Of a stretch of 9,547 nucleotides of DNA, positions 1 to 7,452 are shown in pieces. The notes under the pieces are model-generated. The model saw nothing but the letters and a program-made list of their open reading frames with translations, ran no database searches and had not been told where the DNA came from. Numbering within the stretch: position 1 is the first letter of the stretch; each line of letters begins with the position of its first letter. The DNA comes from Wolbachia sp. GTDB taxonomy: Bacteria > Pseudomonadota > Alphaproteobacteria > Rickettsiales > Anaplasmataceae. Both the position numbers and the translations under genes were made by a program. The stretch lies in assembly GCA_022836975.1 (NCBI GenBank), contig JAIXMJ010000030.1, positions 1 to 9,547 on the forward strand. Reading direction: 5' to 3'.

Positions 1-3
1 TAA

Positions 4-306
4 CATGAGGTTCAACATAATAGCTGGTCTCGTGAATCTAAAACATGGTTTTTAGCTAATTCTATTTTTAGACTACTCCACACTCAAAATACTTCGCAGT
101 GCTTCGCAGCGGATCTATTCTATAGCAAACCTATTTCTCAATTTCTACATACTGCCCTTTTAACAGCCTGTTATAATCTATTTTTTTCAACAACTAGGAT
201 CTTGTGTATCTACTACCTGAGAAAGAATATGTATTTGTTGTTTACTATGAATATTAGAACAACCACATGCAGTAGATGCAGATGCAGGCCGTGCAATACA
301 GGATAG
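4..306 (+). other. Open frame through left repeat, antisense to sucA end
   Basis: A plus-strand frame is open for 100 codons after a TAA at 1-3 and ends at TAG 304-306. It reads through the left repeat copy and then antisense into the last 40 codons of sucA. No ATG, GTG or TTG precedes the repeat part in this frame; the first TTG and ATG come after position 200. It therefore cannot be a conventional gene as it stands. The matching frame is also open in the right copy, so the repeat itself may carry a conserved reading frame or be a remnant of a duplicated gene. Chance openness is possible for the sucA part, because the frame is codon-aligned antisense to a real gene. Confidence 0.25.
31..116 (+). 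repeat. Left copy of 86-bp terminal inverted repeat
   Basis: This 86-bp stretch matches the reverse complement of 9462-9547 at 82 of 86 positions by eye; the four differences are all transitions. Similarity stops just after GCGGATCT, where the flanks diverge. Whether the repeat also covers bases 1-30 cannot be judged, because the right copy runs into the window edge. Internally it has an 18-nt near-palindrome at 38-55 (CTAAAA/TTTTAG arms), a perfect palindrome TTAGCTAA at 52-59, and CTTCGCAG twice with a 10-bp period (92-99, 102-109). The plus strand is open through it, encoding a peptide that starts RESKTWFLANS and ends FAADLF. It lies about 70 bp past the sucA stop. No transposase or target-site duplication is visible. 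Origin and function are unknown. Confidence 0.9.
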
Positions 307-2826
307 CCTTTTAGAATAAATACTTAAATTTGATAGCAATTCTTCTACTAGTGGATTAATAAAGAACCATCCTCCCATATTTTTAGGTTCTTCCTGACAC
401 CATACCACCTCTGCATTCTTATACTGATCCAGCTCATGCGCTAATTTATCCATTGGAAATGGATAAAATTGTTCAAGACGTACCACAGCTATATCATTTA
501 TTGCTTTAGACTCAAATACCTCAATGATGTCATAATAAATTTTACCGCTACATATTATTACTTTACGTATTTTATCATTTGACACTAAATTTTTCCTATA
601 TTCTGGAATTACTGTAAGAAAACTCCCTTCAAAATCGGATAAGTTAGAAACTGCCTTTTTATGCCGTAATAAAGATTTCGGTGTAAATATTATTAAAGGC
701 TTACGAAAACCCCTATGTATCTGCCTACGTAACACATGGAAATAGTTTGCAGGTGTAGAACAATTAACTACCTGCATATTGTCTTCTGCACATAGCTGTA
801 AAAACCTTTCTATACGTGCTGAACTATGCTCAGGACCTTGCCCTTCATACCCATGAGGAAGTAATAGAACCAAACCACTTGCACATGACCATTTTGTTTC
901 TGCAGATGCAATAAACTGATCAATTATAATTTGACCACCATTTGCAAAATCACCAAATTGTGCTTCCCACAGTACTAGCACATTAGGAGAATCTAAACTG
1001 TAACCATATTCAAACCCCATCACCGCATATTCAGATAAAGAGCTATTTATCACCTCAATCAATGCTTGATCTGCATCTATATTATTTAATGGAATAAATT
1101 CCGCTTCTGTAGCTTGATCAATTAATTTGGCATGCCGTTGTGAAAAGGTACCTCTACAGCAGTCTTGTCCAGATAAGCGCACTTTTATTCCTTCGATTAA
1201 TAGTGAACCAAAAGCGAGACTTTCAGCAGTTGACCAATCGATATTGCTTTCGGAGTTCATGCTATCTAACCTGTGGTCAACTATTTTCTTCACTTTACTA
1301 TGAATGTTAAAATTGTCTGGAACATTACTATTTATACGTATTCCTAAATTTTTTAATTTATTTTTTGTTAAACCAAAATATTTATTTGGTTTAACTTCCA
1401 TTGAACTCGACCATATACAATTCGTTTTTCTCGTAACAATCTCAGTTTTTAAATCTTTATCTAGTTTTATTCTAAATTTATTATGTAATTCAGTTACTTC
1501 TTCACTATTGATTATTCCATCAGCAATTAATTTTTCTTCATATACTTTGCCACTACTCTTATGTTCTGATATCAACTTATACATTAATGGTTGAGTAAAA
1601 TACGGTTCATCACCTTCGTTATGACCATACTTACGGTAACATACTATATCAATCACTACGTCCTTCTTAAACATCTGTCTATATTCCATTGCAAGAGATG
1701 TAACAAAGCTCACAGCTTCTGGATCATCACCATTAACGTGAAATACTGGTACTTCAATGAGCTTAACAACATCAGTACAATAAAACGATGACCTCGTACG
1801 ATAAGAATTAGTAGTAAAACCAATTTGATTGTTAATCACTATATGCACTATTCCCCCTACCTGATAGCCCTGAATATTGCTAAAAGATAAGGCTTCGGCA
1901 ACTACACCTTGCCCAATAAAAGCTGCATCTCCATGGATCAATACACCAAGAACTGAACTTGTTTCCTGTTTTGCCTTCACTCTGCCAGCTAACACTGGAT
2001 TCACTGCTTCTAGATGCGATGGATTATAACATAGATTCAAGCATATTTTTTTATCTTGTGCAATAATCCTAGTAGCAAAATAACCCAGATGGTATTTCAC
2101 ATCTCCAGAAATACTTGGATCATCACATAAAGCATCACCGCGGAATTCAGATAATACTGCCGCATATTCTTTCCCTATTACTTTGGTCAATACGTTTAAA
2201 CGACCACGATGTGCCATTCCAAAAATTATCTCTTCAATTCCAAAATCACAAGAATCATTTATAATTTTTTCCAAAGCAACTATTGCCGTTTCCCCTCCTT
2301 CTATAGAAAAACGTTTATAACCTGGAAATTTTACATGCAAAAACTGTTCAAATACTTCAGATTCAATTAAATGTCTTAATATTTCCTTTTTATCTTGTAC
2401 ACTAAGATGGTTATTCTGGTTTTCAATTTTATCTTGTAACCACTTCCTTTCTTCATAAGAGGAAATATGCATGAACTCAAATCCGATATTTTTACAATAA
2501 ATTTGCCTCAATTGAGAAACAAACTCGTTAGCAGTATCTTTTAAGTTTATACCAGAATACTTTATATAGTTTATTGATTGACCGCCATTAGTCACTAAAG
2601 GATTTAAGTCTGCAAAAAAATGACCATAAGTCCTAAAGAAATTTGCTAACGAGAGCTGTAAACTTTCTGCATCTTTCTGATTAATTTCCGTATCATTTGT
2701 AAAGAAATCATACCACTCTTTGCCTATCGACCTATCACCACGAAGATAACGTTGGTATATCCCTTCTATGAATTCTACATTATCAGCATAAAGGAAAGAA
2801 TTATTTTTTGTACTAGTACTAGTCAT
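187..2826 (-). CDS. sucA: 2-oxoglutarate dehydrogenase E1 component
   Basis: Thiamine-diphosphate E1 subunit of the 2-oxoglutarate dehydrogenase complex, which decarboxylates 2-oxoglutarate and passes the succinyl group to the E2 lipoyl domain in the cytoplasmic TCA cycle. The 879-residue product is somewhat shorter than E. coli SucA (about 930). In order it shows the N-terminal E2-binding-type segment (FLYADNVEFIEGIY, 11-24), FRTYGH (64-69), GMAHRGRLNVL (203-213), KYH (244-246), HGDAAFIGQG (298-307) and INNQIGFTTN (331-340). These are followed by GHNEGDEP (401-408), GTFSQRH (559-565), WEAQFGDFANGGQ (620-632) and GYEGQGPEHSS (659-669). H206 and H246 correspond to the active-site histidines H260 and H298 of E. 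coli. The ATG has no strong Shine-Dalgarno. It is the last gene of the minus-strand run, 23 nt after ialB. sucB is not adjacent; the next bases downstream are A-rich noncoding sequence and then the repeat. Confidence 0.97.
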   Translation of the reverse strand: MTSTSTKNNSFLYADNVEFIEGIYQRYLRGDRSIGKEWYDFFTNDTEINQKDAESLQLSLANFFRTYGHFFADLNPLVTNGGQSINYIKYSGINLKDTANEFVSQLRQIYCKNIGFEFMHISSYEERKWLQDKIENQNNHLSVQDKKEILRHLIESEVFEQFLHVKFPGYKRFSIEGGETAIVALEKIINDSCDFGIEEIIFGMAHRGRLNVLTKVIGKEYAAVLSEFRGDALCDDPSISGDVKYHLGYFATRIIAQDKKICLNLCYNPSHLEAVNPVLAGRVKAKQETSSVLGVLIHGDAAFIGQGVVAEALSFSNIQGYQVGGIVHIVINNQIGFTTNSYRTRSSFYCTDVVKLIEVPVFHVNGDDPEAVSFVTSLAMEYRQMFKKDVVIDIVCYRKYGHNEGDEPYFTQPLMYKLISEHKSSGKVYEEKLIADGIINSEEVTELHNKFRIKLDKDLKTEIVTRKTNCIWSSSMEVKPNKYFGLTKNKLKNLGIRINSNVPDNFNIHSKVKKIVDHRLDSMNSESNIDWSTAESLAFGSLLIEGIKVRLSGQDCCRGTFSQRHAKLIDQATEAEFIPLNNIDADQALIEVINSSLSEYAVMGFEYGYSLDSPNVLVLWEAQFGDFANGGQIIIDQFIASAETKWSCASGLVLLLPHGYEGQGPEHSSARIERFLQLCAEDNMQVVNCSTPANYFHVLRRQIHRGFRKPLIIFTPKSLLRHKKAVSNLSDFEGSFLTVIPEYRKNLVSNDKIRKVIICSGKIYYDIIEVFESKAINDIAVVRLEQFYPFPMDKLAHELDQYKNAEVVWCQEEPKNMGGWFFINPLVEELLSNLSIYSKRLSCIARPASASTACGCSNIHSKQQIHILSQVVDTQDPSC

Positions 2827-2849
2827 AGATTTGATCTAAATTATACCAA

Positions 2850-3362
2850 TCACGGATTTTGCGTTGAACCACACAGATCATGCATTTTTTTATAAGCTTT
2901 TTGAAACCCAAGTAAAGAATAGGTGTCATCAACTCTTTGTGTTTTTACTTGCCCAGATACCACCATTGATAATCCACCTTTCATTTTTAAAATTAATTCC
3001 TGGTCTGTCTGTGTATTCTCTGCCCATGCCAGATTTCTTTCTATAATCTGAAGCTTATATTTTGCTTTTGAATCAATATTAAGAATGACTGGTTTGTCCT
3101 TGTCATACTTAAATCCAGATGTTACGTTAACTTCGTCAGCTGCTTTACTAATATAACTTACCATTATATATGGGTTACGGTTTGTTGTATAATTCTCATC
3201 TTTTTTTTTAGGGTAGGACATTATATAGCATAATTTTTCTCCATCTTCTAGTGCTGTGTAAACAAGCCAATCCTTGTACTGATCCTGTAATTTTGCTTTC
3301 TCAACCGAAGTAAAAACTCCAATTGAACAAAACAGCAAGACAATAGTAAATAAACTACGCAT
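2850..3362 (-). CDS. Invasion-associated locus B (IalB) family secreted protein
   Basis: A 170-residue protein with an N-terminal signal peptide (positive MR, then hydrophobic LFTIVLLFCSIGVF, residues about 4-17), so probably exported to the periplasm or outer surface. The mature part has the IalB-family pattern: DWLVYTA near residue 31, KLCYIMSYPKKKDEN near 43-57, and C-terminal DDTYSLLGFQKAYKKMHDLC. The two conserved cysteines could form a disulfide. IalB was first linked to erythrocyte invasion in Bartonella; the molecular role of family members elsewhere is unclear. Its ATG lies inside the last codons of rpoH (8-nt overlap), indicating translational coupling, and sucA follows after 23 nt. 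The lysine run at about 52-54 is encoded by an uninterrupted A9 tract (T9 on the plus strand, 3201-3209), prone to slippage. Family assignment is by motif recognition. Confidence 0.83.
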   Translation of the reverse strand: MRSLFTIVLLFCSIGVFTSVEKAKLQDQYKDWLVYTALEDGEKLCYIMSYPKKKDENYTTNRNPYIMVSYISKAADEVNVTSGFKYDKDKPVILNIDSKAKYKLQIIERNLAWAENTQTDQELILKMKGGLSMVVSGQVKTQRVDDTYSLLGFQKAYKKMHDLCGSTQNP

Positions 3363-4230
3363 GCAACTTAAATTTAGAAACTTCTGATCGTATATATTGC
3401 CTTACTTTTTCCATCGATTGTTCAGCAATTTGTCTTATCCTTTCTCGAGAAACACCATATTTTTTACTCAACTCATCTAAAGTTTTAGGATGGTCAGATA
3501 GATATTTACTTATGAAAATATCTCTTGCTCTTTCATTTAAATGCATTACTGCATTTTTTAAGATCGTTTCTTTTAACTCTCGTTCTTCTTTGTTTTGATA
3601 AGCTAACTCTTGATTTGGTAAGTTAGATGAAATTGTATCCTGTAATTCTTTTGTAGACTCATTATTTATTTTTACACATTCATTTAATGATAAATCGCGA
3701 CATGATAAACGCCTATTCATCTGTATTATATCTTCTTCAGAAACAGAAAGCTCATTTGACATAGCTTTCACATCTTCACTAGTTAAAAACTCTCTGTTTG
3801 AGCACTGTAAAATTCTTTTTTTTATCTTACGCAAGCTAAAAAATAGCCTTCTTTGTGCTTGTGTTGTACCTATCTTTACACACGACCAAGACTTTAAAAT
3901 AAAATCTTTCATTGCAGCTTTAATCCACCAGACTGCATAAGTTGAAAAACGAAATCCTAAATTAGGATTAAATTTTTTTACTGCTTGCATCAGCCCAATA
4001 TTTCCTTCCATAACTAAATCCATTAGTGGTAGTCCATAATTTCTTAATTGCATAGCAATTTTTACAACTAAATTTAAATGACTAGTAATCAGTGCATGTG
4101 CAGAAGAAACATCATGGTGATCATACCAATTTTGTGCTAACCGTGTTTCCTCTTCCTGAGATAACACAGGAAATTTCTGTATTCTAGCAATGTACTGTAT
4201 AAGGCTCGTGCCACTATCTACGCATAACAT
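3355..4230 (-). CDS. rpoH: RNA polymerase heat-shock sigma factor RpoH (sigma-32)
   Basis: Alternative sigma factor that directs RNA polymerase to heat-shock and stress promoters. The 291-residue product has all expected parts: region 1.2 (IQYIARIQKFPVLSQEEETRL, about 11-31), region 2 with HLNLVVKIAM (51-60) and DLVMEGNIGLMQAVKKF (71-87), and WWIKAAMKDFILKSWS (101-116) covering 2.3/2.4. Region 4.2 has a helix-turn-helix with LDELSKKYGVSRERIRQIAE (251-270). The sequence AQRRLFFSLRK (125-135) is the RpoH box, which separates it from RpoD. Length matches the family (about 285-300). It starts at an ATG 53 nt after murF, the widest gap in the minus-strand run, where a private promoter could sit. 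Its stop TAG overlaps the ialB start. An A8 run lies in the codons for KIKKR (plus strand 3816-3823). Confidence 0.96.
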   Translation of the reverse strand: MLCVDSGTSLIQYIARIQKFPVLSQEEETRLAQNWYDHHDVSSAHALITSHLNLVVKIAMQLRNYGLPLMDLVMEGNIGLMQAVKKFNPNLGFRFSTYAVWWIKAAMKDFILKSWSCVKIGTTQAQRRLFFSLRKIKKRILQCSNREFLTSEDVKAMSNELSVSEEDIIQMNRRLSCRDLSLNECVKINNESTKELQDTISSNLPNQELAYQNKEERELKETILKNAVMHLNERARDIFISKYLSDHPKTLDELSKKYGVSRERIRQIAEQSMEKVRQYIRSEVSKFKLHA

Positions 4231-4251
4231 AACAACATCGTTTGAAGACTG

Positions 4252-4279
4252 TATATAAGTTTATAACTGTGTTTAACAA
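4252..4279 (-). promoter_or_regulatory. Candidate internal promoter for rpoH
   Basis: In the 53-nt gap between murF and rpoH the minus strand carries TTGTTA (4279-4274) and, after a 16-bp spacer, TATATA (4257-4252), about 21 nt before the rpoH ATG. The -35-like box matches consensus at four or more positions and the -10-like box at four. The context is very AT-rich, so chance is likely. It is listed because this is the largest gap in the run and a heat-shock sigma gene often has its own promoter. Confidence 0.27.
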
Positions 4280-4283
4280 AAAT

Positions 4284-5669
4284 TCAAGAGGTAATATGAT
4301 CACAAAAAACAGAATGAGATAAACATTCCTTCACAATTATATCCATATTCATTAGTCTAGAACCCTTTACGAGAATCACATCATGGTCCTCGACAATATC
4401 ATTAAATTTGCCGCTTGATTGATGCGCATTATAAAAATGCATGCCTTTCACGTCGGCTGGCAAAAGCTTATACAATTCTGCCATCATTTTCCCAACTGTA
4501 TAAACTCTACTTATTTTTTGATCTATTATATGATCAAGTAACTCTGTATGAAACTTTATACTCTGGTTACCCAGTTGCACCATATCACCAAGAAATATCA
4601 CTCTCCTGTTATTAAAGTATCCACCCAAATCTTCAATTGCAACTTTCATTGAAGCTGGACTAGCATTATAAGAATCATCAATCAGGCATATCTGTTTTCC
4701 ATAATATCTAATATTATATATTTTACCCCTACCCTGTACCATTTTAAATGTATCAAACGCATTTTTTGGTAAATCAAGTTTCAAACTTTGCATAACTGCT
4801 ACAACGGCCATAGCAGAATAAATCAAATGTTCTCTTCTAGTAGGAAGATTAAAATTTACCACCTTATCATTATTTAAAATAAGATCTAAACTTAGCTCAT
4901 TATAAATTTTAGTTAAATTTAATAAGCGTACTGTGGCATCTTTGTGTCTGCCAAAACTTATAATTTTACGATTAATTATTTTATCAGCATATGAAGATAA
5001 ATAGTTATAATACTCATTATCATGATTTAATATTAGTACGCCATTACTTTTCATACCACATAATACTTCTAGTTTCGCTTGTGCAATTGCATATATAGAA
5101 GGAAAGTTTTCAATATGCGCATACTCAATATTTGTAATAACTGCAATATCTGGACTACTAATCCTTGATAATTCCTCTATCTCGCCTTTATGGTTCATAC
5201 CCATTTCAAGCACTAAATATTTACAATTTACTGGAGAACTTAATATAGTGAGGGGCAACCCTATATTATTATTGAGATTGCCACTATTCACATGTGAGAC
5301 ACCATATTGTGATAAAACAGTATATAACATATCTTTTGTGGTAGTTTTTCCTATGCTTCCTGTTACTGCAATAATTGTGGCATCAAGATGTTTGATATAA
5401 TACGAAGCCATATTATGCAGAGCTTGTAATGTGTCATTTACAATAACAAGAGGAGAATATTCCATACCCTTCTTGCTTACTATCGCAGCAACTGCCCCTT
5501 TTACAAATGCCTCATGTACGAAATCATGTCCATCAAAATTTTTTCCCTTAAGCGCGATAAACAGATCACCTCGTTTGATGCTTCTTGTATCTGTAGAAAT
5601 ATTATCACTATACCAATTACCTATCTTCTCACCTTTAGTTACATGACATACATTGGTTTCATTCCACAT
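4284..5669 (-). CDS. murF: UDP-MurNAc-tripeptide D-alanyl-D-alanine ligase (MurF)
   Basis: Cytoplasmic ATP-dependent Mur ligase that adds D-Ala-D-Ala to UDP-MurNAc-tripeptide, the last step of the soluble peptidoglycan precursor pathway. The 461-residue product has the three Mur-ligase domains. The N-terminal substrate domain includes DTRSIKRGDLFIALKG (27-42). The central ATPase domain has P-loop TGSIGKTTTK (103-112), VLEMGMNHKGEI (153-164) and the histidine motif ITNIEYAHIENF (178-189). The C-terminal domain has LIDDSYNASPASM (329-341), the MurF-typical signature, GDMVQLG (361-367) and VLVKGSRLM (432-440). Length is normal and catalytic motifs are intact, so it is probably functional. It follows the phosphohexomutase gene by 30 nt. 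Retention of an intact murF matters because Anaplasmataceae differ in how much of the peptidoglycan pathway they keep. Confidence 0.95.
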   Translation of the reverse strand: MWNETNVCHVTKGEKIGNWYSDNISTDTRSIKRGDLFIALKGKNFDGHDFVHEAFVKGAVAAIVSKKGMEYSPLVIVNDTLQALHNMASYYIKHLDATIIAVTGSIGKTTTKDMLYTVLSQYGVSHVNSGNLNNNIGLPLTILSSPVNCKYLVLEMGMNHKGEIEELSRISSPDIAVITNIEYAHIENFPSIYAIAQAKLEVLCGMKSNGVLILNHDNEYYNYLSSYADKIINRKIISFGRHKDATVRLLNLTKIYNELSLDLILNNDKVVNFNLPTRREHLIYSAMAVVAVMQSLKLDLPKNAFDTFKMVQGRGKIYNIRYYGKQICLIDDSYNASPASMKVAIEDLGGYFNNRRVIFLGDMVQLGNQSIKFHTELLDHIIDQKISRVYTVGKMMAELYKLLPADVKGMHFYNAHQSSGKFNDIVEDHDVILVKGSRLMNMDIIVKECLSHSVFCDHITS

Positions 5670-5699
5670 CTATCAGATCACTTTATACTAAAGCACACA

Positions 5700-7043
5700 C
5701 TAATTAAAAAGTTTTGCATAGTCAACATAATCATATAACATCTTTTTTATACACTCAAAATCTTCCAATGTGTTTCCTTCACACCTTGCTGTAATACAGC
5801 TTTGTGTATTTGATGCTCTAAATAACCACCACCCTTTGTTATCATCGATAGTAACTTTGACACCATCAAGATCCGAAAAAACAATATTTTGTTCTTCTAA
5901 CATTGTCTTTACCGACTCAATTATTTGAAATTTTTTTTCTTCTTGAACGGCAATTTTTACCTCATTGGTAATATATAGTTTAGGCAATGCCGCAATAATC
6001 TCAGATAAACTCTCTTTATTTTTAAGTAAAATATCAATTACTTTAACAGCAGAGTATAGTCCATCATCAAATCCAAGCTCAGAAAAGAAAAAATGTCCAC
6101 TTAATTCACCAGCAAAGCACGCATTTTCTTCTATCATCTTTTTTTTGACTAATGAATGACCCGTAGCACAGGTAATTACTTGTCCTCCTAATTTATTAAT
6201 AAAATTATGAGCTTTCATACTTATTTTAATATTTGCAATAATCTTGCTTCCAGGACATTTTTCTAATATTGCACGTGCAAAAATCATGAATAAGTGATCA
6301 TTAGAAACAATATTACCTTCATTATCCACTAAACATATCCTATCGCCATCACCATCTAAAGCAACACCAAGATCACACCCATGTTCTTTTACAGTATTTA
6401 TCAAATAAGTAAGATTTTCTCCTTCAGTAGGATCAGGATTATGCAGAGGAAATGTTCCATCAATAAAATTATTTATGACGATATGTGTATGGTTAGGCAA
6501 AATACTTTCAATATACCTCATAATACCACCTACTGGACTATTACTACAATCCCAAGCTATTTTTATTTTATTTTCAATATTATTCTCTATTGCGCTCTTC
6601 ACGAGATTAATATACTGGCCATAGATATTAATATTTATCACACTTCCCATCCTTACACTATCTTTTATGGGACGATTTATAATTTCTTTCATTTCCTGAT
6701 CAGAAAAAACCTTTTTATTACTAAAAAACTTAAATCCATTATATTCACTAGAATTATGAGACGCAGTGATCATTATACCAATTGCTGCATGCGTAATTTT
6801 TGTTGCAGCATAGAGCATAGGTGAAGAGCACAAACCAATGCGTATAACATTTGCTCCAGACGAGATTAGTCCCCTTATTAATTCTCTTTCTATCTTGGGT
6901 GAAGAGACTCTACTATCATATCCTATACAAACGTTATCTGATATTTGAGCAAATCTTCTCCCCACTTCATACCCATCGCTGATACTCAAGTCCTTACCTA
7001 CTATTCCTCTAATATCATACTTTCTTATAATAGAATTATCCAT
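5700..7043 (-). CDS. Phosphomannomutase/phosphoglucomutase
   Basis: Alpha-D-phosphohexomutase that interconverts hexose 1- and 6-phosphates through an enzyme-bound phosphoserine. Visible motifs: N-terminal KYDIRGIVG (8-16), catalytic loop TASHN (93-97, phosphoserine S95), magnesium loop DGDGDR (230-235), sugar-recognition loop GELSGH (312-317) and phosphate-binding RASNT (409-413). The KYDIRG start and the GELSGH loop favour the PMM/PGM (ManB/AlgC) group over GlmM, which normally begins FGTDGIRG. The length of 447 residues is typical. A Shine-Dalgarno-like AAGG (7053-7050 on the minus strand) lies 6 nt before the ATG. It follows the MreD-like gene by 17 nt and precedes murF by 30 nt, suggesting a cell-envelope or sugar-nucleotide role. 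The substrate cannot be fixed from sequence. Two A8 runs occur in its coding strand (plus 5931-5938 and 6139-6146). Confidence 0.93.
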   Translation of the reverse strand: MDNSIIRKYDIRGIVGKDLSISDGYEVGRRFAQISDNVCIGYDSRVSSPKIERELIRGLISSGANVIRIGLCSSPMLYAATKITHAAIGIMITASHNSSEYNGFKFFSNKKVFSDQEMKEIINRPIKDSVRMGSVININIYGQYINLVKSAIENNIENKIKIAWDCSNSPVGGIMRYIESILPNHTHIVINNFIDGTFPLHNPDPTEGENLTYLINTVKEHGCDLGVALDGDGDRICLVDNEGNIVSNDHLFMIFARAILEKCPGSKIIANIKISMKAHNFINKLGGQVITCATGHSLVKKKMIEENACFAGELSGHFFFSELGFDDGLYSAVKVIDILLKNKESLSEIIAALPKLYITNEVKIAVQEEKKFQIIESVKTMLEEQNIVFSDLDGVKVTIDDNKGWWLFRASNTQSCITARCEGNTLEDFECIKKMLYDYVDYAKLFN

Positions 7044-7060
7044 ATTATACCTTATATCTA

Positions 7061-7450
7061 CTATTGCACTTCCTTTAAGTTACTAAAACGTAAGCTCTGC
7101 AAGACAATCAAAGTAACAACGTTATTAGTCATAAAATCTCCTAATAATCGTTGATACTCAGAAAACATTACTGTATCTATGACCAATTGCATAAGAAAAA
7201 TAGAAACAAAGGATAAAACAGGCTTCAGTTTATAACATCGATCTAAAATAAATAGCAATAAATATAACAAAGAGCTAAATCCTAAAATATGAGTATTAAT
7301 AATATCTTTTATTAAACCACAAGCAAAAAGGGTAAAGGGATTAATGGTGTTCAAGGTCACAATAGATAGAAGGTCCAATCTTGGCACAAATTCATGAAAT
7401 AATTGGCTCAATAAAAATTCTAAAATAATACTAATTAATAGGAAGGACAT
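7061..7450 (-). CDS. Small MreD-like integral membrane protein
   Basis: A 129-residue, strongly hydrophobic protein with about four membrane segments. The pattern PRLDLLSIVTLNTINP, then LFACGLIKDIINTHILGFSSLLYLLLF, resembles MreD of the rod-shape (elongasome) complex, in which a P-x-D-L segment is followed by a G-L-x-x-D-I-x-x-x-x-x-L-G motif. It is shorter than usual MreD (about 160-175 residues), and no mreB or mreC is in the window. The ATG lies 2 nt after the coq7 stop with no clear Shine-Dalgarno, so translational coupling is likely. The next gene, a phosphohexomutase, and then murF would fit a cell-envelope role. The MreD call is by pattern only; it could instead be an unrelated lineage-specific membrane protein. 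Confidence 0.6.
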   Translation of the reverse strand: MSFLLISIILEFLLSQLFHEFVPRLDLLSIVTLNTINPFTLFACGLIKDIINTHILGFSSLLYLLLFILDRCYKLKPVLSFVSIFLMQLVIDTVMFSEYQRLLGDFMTNNVVTLIVLQSLRFSNLKEVQ

Positions 7451-7452
7451 AG

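Noticed and set aside
161..187. TAACAGCCTGTTA hairpin (161-173) as the sucA terminator
   Set aside because: In the sucA direction the stem is followed by A and G, not a U run. In the plus direction the T7 run starts only 7-8 nt later and there is no plus-strand gene to terminate. The stem is only 5-6 bp.
1304..1791. Two plus-strand open frames inside sucA
   Set aside because: Both are antisense to conserved SucA sequence, hydrophobic from AT-rich codons, and have no family resemblance.
6381..6824. 147-codon plus-strand open frame
   Set aside because: It lies wholly inside and antisense to the phosphohexomutase gene, whose product has every family motif. The antisense translation is low-complexity (I, F, Y, N rich) with no recognisable domain.
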